Assembly: GCA_947503895.1 (NCBI GenBank)
Contig: CANNFT010000006.1
Coordinates: 236,639-300,638, forward strand
Source: an uncultured Saccharospirillaceae bacterium
GTDB lineage: Bacteria > Pseudomonadota > Gammaproteobacteria > Pseudomonadales > Oceanobacteraceae
Length of the DNA stretch: 64,000 bases
Direction of reading: 5' to 3'
Both the position numbers and the translations under genes were made by a program. The notes below the pieces were generated by a model. That model was not told the DNA's origin. It saw only the letters and a list, made by a program, of their open reading frames with translations, and did not search any database. Below are positions 28,046 to 36,236 of the stretch, piece after piece; the first letter of the stretch is position 1; each line of letters opens with the position of its first letter.

Positions 28046-28093
28046 GATCGTGTAATAACCACTATTTTACAAACCGTTACAATTCACACGATC
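28046..28093. promoter_or_regulatory. spaced 8-bp inverted repeat between vfr and osmC
   Basis: GATCGTGT at 28046-28053 is mirrored by ACACGATC at 28086-28093, with a 32-base spacer of AT-rich sequence. Half-sites spaced by about four helical turns suit a looped or two-dimer operator. It lies 49 bases before the osmC start. TGTGA-like halves invite comparison with CRP sites, but a full CRP consensus is absent. Confidence 0.35.
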
Positions 28094-28141
28094 TAACGAC
28101 TCTATGATAATCTTCGCACGTTAATCTATAGGTATTTATAA

Positions 28142-28570
28142 ATGAAAGCACGTATTAAATGGGTTCAAGATGCCATGTTTTTGGCGGAGTCAGGCAGTGG
28201 TCACTCGGTCGTGATGGATGGGCCGGAGGATCACGGTGGTCGTAATTTAGGCGTGAGACCGATGGAAATGCTGCTGATGGGCATGGGCGGTTGCACCAGT
28301 TTTGACGTCATGAGCATATTGAAAAAGAGTCGCCAAGACGTGGTTGATTGTGTCGCTCAAATGGAAGCCGAGCGCGCGGATGAAGTCCCCAGTGTCTTCA
28401 CCAAGATTCATGTACATTTTGTTGTCACGGGAAACAAGCTAAAAGAGGCTCAGGTCAAACGTGCGGTTGAGCTTTCGGCAGAGAAGTATTGCAGTGCCTC
28501 CATTATGCTGGAGAAAGGCGGTGTAGAGATTACCCATAGCCACGAGATCGTTGAGCTTTCAGCAGGGTGA
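28142..28570 (+). CDS. OsmC family protein
   Basis: The 142-residue protein has the OsmC/YhfA fold signature: GVRPMEMLLMGMGGCTSFDVMSIL, with the peroxidatic cysteine in GGCTSFD, and the second cysteine in AEKYCSASIML. Members reduce organic hydroperoxides or bind related lipids; this clade (YhfA-like) is adjacent to crp/vfr in many gammaproteobacteria, as here. Expression may be linked to the divergent vfr gene. The substrate is not known for this subgroup. Confidence 0.88.
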   Translation: MKARIKWVQDAMFLAESGSGHSVVMDGPEDHGGRNLGVRPMEMLLMGMGGCTSFDVMSILKKSRQDVVDCVAQMEAERADEVPSVFTKIHVHFVVTGNKLKEAQVKRAVELSAEKYCSASIMLEKGGVEITHSHEIVELSAG

Positions 28571-28869
28571 TTGTGAGCGGGCTCATGAAGAATGACACAT
28601 TAGGCAGCAGGGATGATGGCGTTCGATATTCGTGACAAATATAGCCGTGCCGTCTAGCCTTTAGCCCAGCTTTCATGGCTGGCTGGGGCGCGTTTTCCGT
28701 GATCGAAAAAATTCACATTTAAGCCTATTTTATCAACAACAAAATAGGCATAATGGCGCGCCCTGAAATCAGGTGGCGATAGCGGGGCAAGGCCCCATAC
28801 GTGTTAGCCTCAGCCTGATCAGGTTTTGGTTATTTAGTCATTCAGCTCTACTAAGTGAGGCTTGCGAAG
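28571..28869 (+). other. structured leader region upstream of speD
   Basis: No gene is seen. A hairpin CCAGC/GCTGG just after osmC may end that transcript. GCCTATTTT/AAAATAGGC (28723-28749) forms a 9-bp stem. ATCAGG (28768-28773) can pair with CCTGAT (28814-28819) around GGGGC-AAG-GCCCC (28784-28796). The CCTGAT segment is also part of the palindrome CCTGATCAGG, so two pairings compete. The arrangement suggests a regulatory leader for speD; I cannot assign it to a known riboswitch class. Confidence 0.35.
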
Positions 28870-29661
28870 TTGCATTCATCCATCAAACTTCACGGTTTTA
28901 ACAACCTAACAAAATCTCTCAGCTTCAATATCTACGATATTTGTTACGCGAAAACAGAAAAAGAGCGTCAGGAATACATTGAATATATTGATGAGATGTA
29001 TTCGGCTGATCGACTCACAGAGATTTTAAGCGACGTGGTGGATATAATCGGTGCTCATATTTTGAATGTTGCTCGTCAAGATTATGATCCTCATGGTGCT
29101 TCTGTGACCATCTTAATCGCCGAACACGAGATGCCGCATTTACCCAGCAATATGCAAGAAGCACCAGGCCCTCTAAAGGACTCTGTCGTTGCACATTTGG
29201 ATAAAAGCCACGTAACGGTTCACACCTACCCAGAAAGCCACCCTGATAATGGCATTTGTACCTTTAGAGCCGATATCGACGTATCGACCTGTGGATTAAT
29301 TTCACCGTTGAAAGCGCTCAACCATCTTATCCATGCATTTGATTCTGATATTGTGATCATGGATTACCGTGTGCGTGGCTTTACACGTGACATTGATGGC
29401 AAAAAGCACTATATCGACCATGAAATAAATTCCATCCAGAATTACTTATCTGAAGATACCCGCGAAGATTATCAAATGATCGACGTAAATGTATTCCAAG
29501 AAAATACCTTCCATACCAAGATGATTAAAAAAGAACTCGATTTTGATAATTATCTATTTGGTGAAGATGTGAAGGGGCTAGAGAAAAAAGAGCGTGAGGA
29601 TATTGAGCAGAGAATTCGTAAAGAAATGCTTGAGATCTTTTATTCGCGAAATATGAGCTAA
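28870..29661 (+). CDS. speD: S-adenosylmethionine decarboxylase proenzyme
   Basis: SpeD makes decarboxylated SAM for spermidine synthesis. The 263-residue protein is of the proteobacterial (E. coli-like) class, with [22 protein letters not shown] at the start, [13 protein letters not shown], and the self-cleavage segment [15 protein letters not shown]; cleavage before the Ser in DKS makes the pyruvoyl cofactor. [11 protein letters not shown] and [10 protein letters not shown] are further family blocks. I start at a TTG with GTGAGG 9 bases before it; an upstream GTG (28855) has no ribosome site. Position between osmC and coq7 follows the pseudomonad order. A folded leader precedes it. Confidence 0.95.
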   Translation: MHSSIKLHGFNNLTKSLSFNIYDICYAKTEKERQEYIEYIDEMYSADRLTEILSDVVDIIGAHILNVARQDYDPHGASVTILIAEHEMPHLPSNMQEAPGPLKDSVVAHLDKSHVTVHTYPESHPDNGICTFRADIDVSTCGLISPLKALNHLIHAFDSDIVIMDYRVRGFTRDIDGKKHYIDHEINSIQNYLSEDTREDYQMIDVNVFQENTFHTKMIKKELDFDNYLFGEDVKGLEKKEREDIEQRIRKEMLEIFYSRNMS

Positions 29662-29753
29662 CACATCTTAGTGCCACAGCCAGTGACGTTCCACTGGCTA
29701 CGGTATGTCTTGATCAACTCTCAATAAATGAATGATCTGAGCTTATAGGTGCC

Positions 29754-30398
29754 CTAAAGTCTATAAGTCGTTTTGGTCATCACTTTTGACATCTCTGTCA
29801 TCACTGCTTTAACCCATCGTGGGAACTGCACGCCACCTGCATCCAATGCGAGCGCGCCGTGCTTCAACTCATCTTCGTGCATTTGGCTTAATACCGCGCG
29901 ACTTCGTAGATCTTGGTCCGGCAAGGTTTCCAAATGCTCCTCTAAATGCTTACAGACTTGATCTTCGGTGGCGGCGACAAACCCTAAGCTCCACTTATCG
30001 CCTATGGCGCCAGCCAGTGCTCCCATGCTGTAAGATAAACCGTAGAAAACGGGGTTAAGTACGCTTGTGCTGCTGTTGAGTTCGACGAGTCGGTCTTCAC
30101 ACCAAACCAGGTGATCAATTTCTTCGATTGCGGCGTGCTCCATCGCCGATCGCACTTGGGGTAATTTGGCCGTCAAAGCTTGCCCTTGATACAGCGCCTG
30201 CGCACATACCTCACCTGTGTGGTTAATGCGCATAAGGCCGGCGGCGTGTCGGCGTTCTGAGTCATCCAGTTCGCTATCTGCCACCGACAATGCTGGGCTG
30301 GGTCTTTCCGCTGAGCTGCGTGCAGCACTGGGTACCAGCGTTTTTAGTACATTGTCTACCTGCATAACTAGGTTGTCGATCTTGCTTAAGGTGCGCAT
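29754..30398 (-). CDS. coq7: demethoxyubiquinone hydroxylase
   Basis: Coq7 hydroxylates 2-polyprenyl-3-methyl-6-methoxybenzoquinol in ubiquinone synthesis. The 214-residue ferritin-like protein has the diiron ligands [37 protein letters not shown] and MHEDELKHG, with two EXXH pairs. A hydrophobic membrane-facing segment ([13 protein letters not shown]) lies between them. It occurs beside speD as in pseudomonads, convergent with it. This oxygen-dependent enzyme indicates aerobic ubiquinone respiration. Confidence 0.94.
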   Translation of the reverse strand: MRTLSKIDNLVMQVDNVLKTLVPSAARSSAERPSPALSVADSELDDSERRHAAGLMRINHTGEVCAQALYQGQALTAKLPQVRSAMEHAAIEEIDHLVWCEDRLVELNSSTSVLNPVFYGLSYSMGALAGAIGDKWSLGFVAATEDQVCKHLEEHLETLPDQDLRSRAVLSQMHEDELKHGALALDAGGVQFPRWVKAVMTEMSKVMTKTTYRL

Positions 30399-30641
30399 AG
30401 TGGACGACTCATATCTGATATAGTGGCTGTATTTTACGTGAGAAGTGCTTGATTTACATGTTATAGGTCAATGAGCTGCGATCATAATGATCCGATGGTT
30501 CACCTAAAGCGATTTAAGCAGGCTCAGGGTTGGATTTCTGTACGGTAGTTAGGCTAATCTCGACTGAGAAAGATGATGCGTAACGCGATCTCTAAGACCT
30601 CTGTCTCACAAGGCTCATTACACCACGCAAAAGGTAATATC

Positions 30642-32111
30642 ATGCAAGATCTTGAAGATTTAAATCGTGTGGTTTCCCATCGATTGCCCATCATTGTGGT
30701 TGAAAGTTTTGAAGAAGTTCGAGCGTTGGAGCTACTGACACGGCTAGCCATAAAGCGCAGCATGAGCATGTACCATTGGACATTCAGTGAAGGATTAAAG
30801 CGAAGCCAGTTTGGCGAAGAAACCGATGGCCAAAAAACGCAGAAGCCGCTCGATGCTTTGCGATATATCAAACAATCCGCACCTGCGGGGCTTTATGTTT
30901 TATGTGATATGCATCCTTTTTTAGAAGAGCCTTCCGTGGTGCGATTAATCAAGGATATTGCGCTGGATTACGAGATTAGCGGAAAAGCCTTAGTGTTGCT
31001 GAGTTATAAAGTCGATATCCCTCCTGAAATTAGTCGTCTTTGCGCACGATTCCAATTCCAATTACCCGGCGAAGCGCAATTAATGAAGCTAGTACAAGAT
31101 GAAGCAAAAGCTTGGGGAAGAGAATCTCGACAAAAAGTTAAAACCGACGCTGGAACATTGAGACAATTAATTCAACATTTAAAAGGCGTCACTTTGTCGG
31201 ACGCGAAGCGGTTAATCCGCGGCGCGATCACGGATGACGGTGCCATTACGGAATCCGATTTGCCACAAATTAACAAGGCTAAGTTTGAATTAATGGATAT
31301 GGAATCTGTGCTGGCGTACGAGTATGAGACAGCTGAATTTAATGAAGTAGCAGGATTGAAGCATTTAAAAGAGTGGCTGAACATACGCAGTTCTGCGTTT
31401 CATCAGAACGACGCCAAGCTGCGTCCAAAAGGCCTGTTGCTATTAGGGGTGCAAGGCAGTGGGAAAAGTTTAGCGGCTAAAGCCATTGCAGGTACATGGA
31501 ATATTCCATTGCTTAGATTGGATATGGGTGCAATGTATAACAAATTCTTTGGCGAAACTGAAAGAAACTTGCGTGATGCACTTTCTCTCGCCGATATGAT
31601 GTCCCCCTGCGTATTATGGTTAGACGAAATTGAAAAAGGACTCGGCACAGATCAAAATGATGCGGGGGTTTCCCAACGGATTTTAGGCACCTTACTCACC
31701 TGGATGTCGGAGAGAAAAGAGCCTGTTTTTATGGTGGCGACTGCAAACGATATTCAAAAACTACCGGCTGAATTAGTACGAAAAGGGCGATTTGATGAAG
31801 TCTTTTTTGTGGATCTTCCAGCCACAGATGTACGACATGCTATTTTTGAAATTCACTTGAAAAAAAGGGATATCAATACCGCCTTTCTCGATCTGAAAAC
31901 TTGTGCGCTTCTCAGTGAAGGATTTAGTGGAGCCGAAATCGAACAAGCAGTCGTGTCGGCCATTCATGTAGCTCAAGCGCAAAATGCAGAGCTTTCTGCG
32001 GACTTCATCATTGAAGAGCTGAATCGAACGCAACCATTGTCGGTTTTAATGGGCGAAAAAATGGCGGCATTAAGGCATTGGGCAGAAGGCCGTACGGTCT
32101 CAGCGGGCTAA
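30642..32111 (+). CDS. Ycf46-like AAA+ ATPase
   Basis: This 490-residue protein has the two-part layout of the Ycf46 family. A degenerate N-terminal AAA-like half (about residues 1-220) is followed by an active AAA+ domain with Walker A GVQGSGKS, Walker B CVLWLDEIEKGL, a sensor region VATANDI and arginine-finger region RKGRFDEVFFVDLP. Related proteins occur in cyanobacteria, chloroplasts and many proteobacteria, and no firm function is known; links to carbon dioxide uptake are reported in cyanobacteria. I start at the ATG giving MQDLEDLNR, preceded by AAGG 8 bases upstream. A small membrane protein gene follows 105 bases later. Confidence 0.85.
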   Translation: MQDLEDLNRVVSHRLPIIVVESFEEVRALELLTRLAIKRSMSMYHWTFSEGLKRSQFGEETDGQKTQKPLDALRYIKQSAPAGLYVLCDMHPFLEEPSVVRLIKDIALDYEISGKALVLLSYKVDIPPEISRLCARFQFQLPGEAQLMKLVQDEAKAWGRESRQKVKTDAGTLRQLIQHLKGVTLSDAKRLIRGAITDDGAITESDLPQINKAKFELMDMESVLAYEYETAEFNEVAGLKHLKEWLNIRSSAFHQNDAKLRPKGLLLLGVQGSGKSLAAKAIAGTWNIPLLRLDMGAMYNKFFGETERNLRDALSLADMMSPCVLWLDEIEKGLGTDQNDAGVSQRILGTLLTWMSERKEPVFMVATANDIQKLPAELVRKGRFDEVFFVDLPATDVRHAIFEIHLKKRDINTAFLDLKTCALLSEGFSGAEIEQAVVSAIHVAQAQNAELSADFIIEELNRTQPLSVLMGEKMAALRHWAEGRTVSAG

Positions 32112-32216
32112 CGACTCTGCACGATACGATTGAATTTGATAAACTCATGAATTCGGGTAGATGGGTGACTTCCTATTTACACGCTTAGTAAATGTTAATG
32201 ATAAGGCCACTAAACA

Positions 32217-32672
32217 ATGAATACGCTTTTGCGTCACTCCACCATTCGCACGTTGTACGCGACGACTTTTTCAATTGCGTTTTTTCTACTTTCGGGTGCG
32301 ATTATACTTTCTTCTATTCACGCTATCATCACGGGAATAATTGGTGATACGGGTTTAATGGAAATTATATTAAATGGCATCAATTCGGGTGTCATAGCAT
32401 TAGCATTGTTCGAGTTGGCCATGGTGATCCACAAAGAATATGGCACCAAAGAAGAAGACGAAGAAGATGATGTTATTCTCAGTATTCGCAGAACGTTACC
32501 GCGTTTTATTGGCACCGTTTGTGTCGCCCTGTCACTAGAGGGCTTAATTATGATTATTAAATACAGTCAACTTGAGTTAGCGGGTAATTTGTATTATCCC
32601 GTCGCTATCATCACCAGTACGGCACTTTTATTGTTGGCGCTGGGTGCTTTTATCCGATTGACCAGGCCTTAA
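32217..32672 (+). CDS. small four-helix membrane protein, unknown
   Basis: I do not recognise the family. The 151-residue protein has four hydrophobic helices (about residues 15-40, 52-70, 95-113 and 124-146). Between helices 2 and 3 there is a charged loop with KEEDEEDD. The first part resembles general PsiE-like or DUF-type inner-membrane proteins, with no diagnostic motif. It lies downstream of the Ycf46-like gene on the same strand and is followed by a 13-bp hairpin. Nothing indicates its role. Confidence 0.65.
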   Translation: MNTLLRHSTIRTLYATTFSIAFFLLSGAIILSSIHAIITGIIGDTGLMEIILNGINSGVIALALFELAMVIHKEYGTKEEDEEDDVILSIRRTLPRFIGTVCVALSLEGLIMIIKYSQLELAGNLYYPVAIITSTALLLLALGAFIRLTRP

Positions 32673-33355
32673 ATTTCACCCTATACGATCACCTGAAGCT
32701 AGACGATCAATGTGATTATCTAAATCCACTACAGGCTTGATAAGCTTGTAGTGGCCAGTCGTGCACATTTCACCACCCTGTAGGTCATGCATACTCAGCC
32801 ATCACATGGCGGGTTGCGCATTTCAATAGATGCGCTTAAGTAGAGAAAAACGTTGCTGAAAGTATCACGCATCATCCAAGCATATGCGCAACACTCATTT
32901 TTCATTGGCACGAAATAATAATAAAAATCAAGGTAAAACTGCGTCAATGAGTACGTTTTATATGGACGATGGTACTTAAGCTAGTATTTTATGGGAATGA
33001 TTCTTAGATATATCTCATACTTTTTCATGAATATGGGCTAGTCTTTCACCGTAATCTATCATTCTGTATTTCTTCTTCCTTTCTTCAATTGGATCATATC
33101 CCCTCAAGATTAAGCGTGACTGATTGCTTGATTGCCAAACGGACACACTCAAATTTGTTCAATGGCAGCAAGCCTTCGCACGGTAATCTCGAATGGCTTT
33201 GAATTAAAGCCTCATCATTATGGAGTGGTAAGTGATCGTGCTTGCTTTACTCAAATGCGACTAAAGGGAAGGAGTCTTTCATTGAGCGATCACTCTGTGT
33301 CATTGCTCAATTTAATAACAATTAAAATGCGAAAAGCACCCTTAAGGTAATAAAA
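32673..33355 (+). other. 683-base region without a gene, with one strong hairpin
   Basis: The hairpin CCACTACAGGCTT-GAT-AAGCTTGTAGTGG at 32726-32754 has a 13-bp stem with one G-T pair but no T run after it. The rest is AT-rich and should contain the lipase promoter. A 72-codon frame at 33132-33350 shows no family resemblance and is not called. Confidence 0.6.
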
Positions 33356-34027
33356 ATGAAAAAACCACTCGTAAATCTATTTGCTGGTCTGGTGTTGACT
33401 GCAACGGCCAGTAGCGCAATGGCGGCTTGTAATGATAAGCCAATTGTCTTTGTTCATGGTTATAACAGCAGTGTTTCAACTTGGAACACCATGGTGGACC
33501 GCTTTAAAGATTATGGATACGAATCCTGCGCGCTGTATCGGTTTGGCTATAACTCAACGGGTGATAGCAACCGTGACTCTGCAGTGGATTTAGCTGATTT
33601 TGTGGATGATATATTGGCGGATCCTCAGCACGCTGCATTCAACAAAATTCGCATTATTGCTCATTCAAATGGGGGACTGGTGTCACGTTGGTATCGCGTA
33701 TTTGAAGGTGGTGAAAGCAAAAATGATGAGTTTGTAACTTTAGCAACGCCTCATGACGGCACGAGTTGGGCAAACTTTTGTGCGGGCGTGAGCCCAGCCT
33801 GTCAGAATATGCAATCTGGATCGGGATTCCTAACATCACTAGGTGAGGATGGCTGCGTTCACGCAATATGGTCTGACTTTGATGAAGTGGTTCTGCCCAA
33901 TAAAAGCGCTAAATGTGATGGAGATGGTACGAGTAATAAAATTGCCTTCTCTGAAGGTATTAGCCATTCAGAAATTAAAGAGAAAGGCAATCCATGGCAA
34001 AAAGTTAAAAAATATTTAGGCATGTAA
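33356..34027 (+). CDS. secreted lipase, short alpha/beta hydrolase
   Basis: The 223-residue protein has a Sec signal peptide (cleavage after AMA, before ACNDKP). The oxyanion region is IVFVHGYNS, the nucleophile elbow is AHSNGG (Ala in the first position as in Bacillus subtilis LipA, Asn instead of Met), and the acid and His follow downstream, the His in GISHSEI. It is similar in size to the small lipases of family I.4 rather than to the larger Pseudomonas family I.1/I.2 enzymes. Several cysteines suggest disulfides. A lipase-foldase gene follows 154 bases later, beyond a hairpin, so this is likely its client. It should hydrolyse esters outside the cell. Confidence 0.82.
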   Translation: MKKPLVNLFAGLVLTATASSAMAACNDKPIVFVHGYNSSVSTWNTMVDRFKDYGYESCALYRFGYNSTGDSNRDSAVDLADFVDDILADPQHAAFNKIRIIAHSNGGLVSRWYRVFEGGESKNDEFVTLATPHDGTSWANFCAGVSPACQNMQSGSGFLTSLGEDGCVHAIWSDFDEVVLPNKSAKCDGDGTSNKIAFSEGISHSEIKEKGNPWQKVKKYLGM

Positions 34028-34048
34028 TCAATCCTTAAAGCCTTTATA

Positions 34049-34087
34049 GCCCCGTTTTTTTGTGCTATTAGCATGCAAAAATGGGGC
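34049..34087 (+). terminator. probable terminator between lipase and foldase genes
   Basis: GCCCCGTTTTT pairs with AAAAATGGGGC (one G-T pair) around a loop that itself contains the short TGC/GCA pair. The T run lies inside the stem rather than after it, so termination efficiency is uncertain. It may give differential expression of lipase and foldase. Confidence 0.6.
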
Positions 34088-34181
34088 GTTTAAGGAGGAG
34101 AGTTGATGCTAGGTATTTATTTGTATTAAACAAATGATGATTGCCTAGAGTGGCTGGTTAGAATTAATAAACAGATAAAAA

Positions 34182-35180
34182 ATGAAAAATATCATTACGT
34201 ATAAAATAATCCTATTCGTTACGCTCGCAGTCATTGTTGCCTTGTTGTTTATGACGATGGAAAGTCGAGACTCAATAACCGTGATGAGTACAAAAACCGA
34301 TACGCCACGGGAACCAATGTTGAACCCGCTTCAACAAACTGAACAGTCGGATGCAATGCTTAATCAGAAGACCAAGATCTTAATGACTGCTGAAAGTGAT
34401 ACCGTCGATGCTCAAAATATACTGTTGCAAAAGGTGACAAGCCGAGCCGTTTCTAAACTGAGATTCGACGAATATGGTCAATTAATAATAGACGATAAAC
34501 TGCAAACGCAATTAAAAAGTATGATAGCTCGGCTACCAACCAATCTTTCAGATCAGGCTTTGGCTCAGTTAAATAAAAATATAATGACTAGCCTGCCAAA
34601 TGAGCAAGGTGAAAAATTTGCACAGTTGGCTGTGGGATTTTACCAATACAAGCAAGGTGAAGAGTTATTATTAGAAAACTTGGAATCGTCCCCAGATCCT
34701 ATCGTACTGGCGAAGCAAAGGTTGGAAAAAAATGACCTGCTTAGGCGAAGTATTTTTTCTCAGGAAACGGTAGAGGCTTTATTTGGAGAACGTCGACGGA
34801 AAACGCTTTACCATATCGAGCGCAGTGAAATACAGCAGGATATAACGATAACGGCTGCTCAGCGAGAGGAAAAAATAGCAGCATTGGAAAAAGCAGCAAT
34901 GAGTGATGGCATCATAGAATCGTCCCATGGCTTGAATGCTCACCAGGATGAAAGTCCAATTGATCGCAGCGAAATAGATGAATCAGAAAAACTCATTGCA
35001 CAAGAATGGCAGAACCGCTACCAAATGTATTTAATAGAAAAACAAAGGATATTAAATGCGGGTATTGACGACCAGGAGCAAGCCATACAAATTGAAGCAT
35101 TGTTGAAGGAGCATTATTCTGAGAGTGAGCTAGCCGGTGCCCGAGCATATGATCAGCAACAAAGTTTGAATTACAAATAG
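34182..35180 (+). CDS. lipase secretion chaperone (foldase, LifO/Lif family)
   Basis: The 332-residue protein has an N-terminal membrane anchor (about residues 5-25), a variable Ser/Thr/Glu-rich linker, and a long all-helical part rich in Gln, Glu and Lys, which is the Lif layout. The motif RFDEYGQLIID resembles the conserved Lif motif RXXFDY, and ALFGERRRKTLYHIERSEI matches the family's Phe-Gly-Glu block. Lif proteins sit on the periplasmic side of the inner membrane and fold secreted lipases. The gene follows the short lipase. Lif is normally linked to larger lipases, so this pairing is unusual. Confidence 0.82.
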   Translation: MKNIITYKIILFVTLAVIVALLFMTMESRDSITVMSTKTDTPREPMLNPLQQTEQSDAMLNQKTKILMTAESDTVDAQNILLQKVTSRAVSKLRFDEYGQLIIDDKLQTQLKSMIARLPTNLSDQALAQLNKNIMTSLPNEQGEKFAQLAVGFYQYKQGEELLLENLESSPDPIVLAKQRLEKNDLLRRSIFSQETVEALFGERRRKTLYHIERSEIQQDITITAAQREEKIAALEKAAMSDGIIESSHGLNAHQDESPIDRSEIDESEKLIAQEWQNRYQMYLIEKQRILNAGIDDQEQAIQIEALLKEHYSESELAGARAYDQQQSLNYK

Positions 35181-35405
35181 AGAGTCCACACTCATTTCTA
35201 CAGAAAAAATTTTAGTGATTGCCTGTGGTGCGTCTAAAAGTCTGTTCAAGCGGTTGTAGCATACTCAAGCCGGATTTTTTAGCCAGCAGTGTGATTAGTT
35301 GTTAATGTATCTAGGTGATTGTTAGTGCGCTCGGCAATTGAGATGCGTTTTTTTTGCTCTACATCATCAGGTATATTACTCTGAGGCCATTAATGGAACG
35401 GGTTG

Positions 35406-36029
35406 ATGGTTATGTCATTAGAATGGATTTTTGCCATAGTATTTGTACTTTTGATGATTTGGGGATGTCGTAATTTCCTACGTCAAAAGCGAAAAAATTA
35501 CCTCAATAATGCTCAATTTGATCAAGTCCTAAAGAAAGTCGCACAGCATTACCCTCATCTCAGCCGCGAGCAACTTGATTTAGTCATGGATGGATTAAGA
35601 ATATACTTTCAGGCCTGCCAGAGGTTCGGCCCCAAAGCCGTGGCCATGCCGTCACAAATCGTTGACGTTGCTTGGCATGAATTTATACTGTTCACGAAAG
35701 ATTATGCGACGTTTTGCAATAAGGCGTTTGGTTATTTTCTTCATCACACCCCGTCCGAAGCCATGAAGTCCCCGACAGAAGCACAGTTTGGCATTCAGCG
35801 TATTTGGCAATTCAGTTGTAAGCAGGCATATATTAATCCGACGGAACCGACACGATTACCACTATTGTTTGCCATTGATAAGCACTTAAAGATAGAAAAT
35901 GGATTTTATTACACATTAAATTGCATGAACAAAAAAATAACCCAATCAGTGCCGTTGTATTGTGCGAGCCATATTGGCGGCTTCTCGGGGGGATGGGGAG
36001 GTGGTTGCGCTAGTGGTTGTAGTAGCTGA
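35406..36029 (+). CDS. membrane-anchored protein with glycine/cysteine-rich tail
   Basis: The protein (207 residues from this ATG) has one N-terminal hydrophobic segment, a helical domain that includes VDVAWHEFILFTKDYATFC, and a tail GGFSGGWGGGCASGCSS. The VAWHEFIL core is common in bacterial glycine-rich domain proteins of unknown function, whose tails continue with Gly-Cys repeats. Here the reading frame stops at TGA (36027-36029), but the same frame continues GGCGGSA before TAA. So either the tail has been shortened by a nonsense change, or the TGA is read through. GGAACGGG precedes the chosen ATG; an ATG two codons later is possible. Confidence 0.75.
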   Translation: MVMSLEWIFAIVFVLLMIWGCRNFLRQKRKNYLNNAQFDQVLKKVAQHYPHLSREQLDLVMDGLRIYFQACQRFGPKAVAMPSQIVDVAWHEFILFTKDYATFCNKAFGYFLHHTPSEAMKSPTEAQFGIQRIWQFSCKQAYINPTEPTRLPLLFAIDKHLKIENGFYYTLNCMNKKITQSVPLYCASHIGGFSGGWGGGCASGCSS

Positions 36030-36236
36030 GGTGGTTGTGGCGGTTCAGCATAAAAATTCTATGTGATTTCATATGCAAAGCAGAAAGTATACATTCCTTT
36101 TTGCTCGGAATTCGAATAATACTTTAGCTTTTTCGAAGCCATTTAAATGGGGCGAATCACTTAAATTTTAAATTACGCACGATGCGTTATGCTGACATTC
36201 ATTAGCCAGCAGCATGTCGAATATGCATTTTATAAA

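Noticed and set aside
28000..28141. Classical CRP-binding site upstream of osmC
   Set aside because: Only half-site-like sequences are seen; no TGTGA-N6-TCACA full site is present.
33132..33350. 72-codon frame before the lipase gene
   Set aside because: No ribosome site of quality and no similarity; the region looks like a promoter.
36027..36029. Selenocysteine codon as the first explanation for the in-frame TGA
   Set aside because: No clear SECIS-like hairpin follows and no sel genes are in the window. A nonsense change or read-through is simpler.
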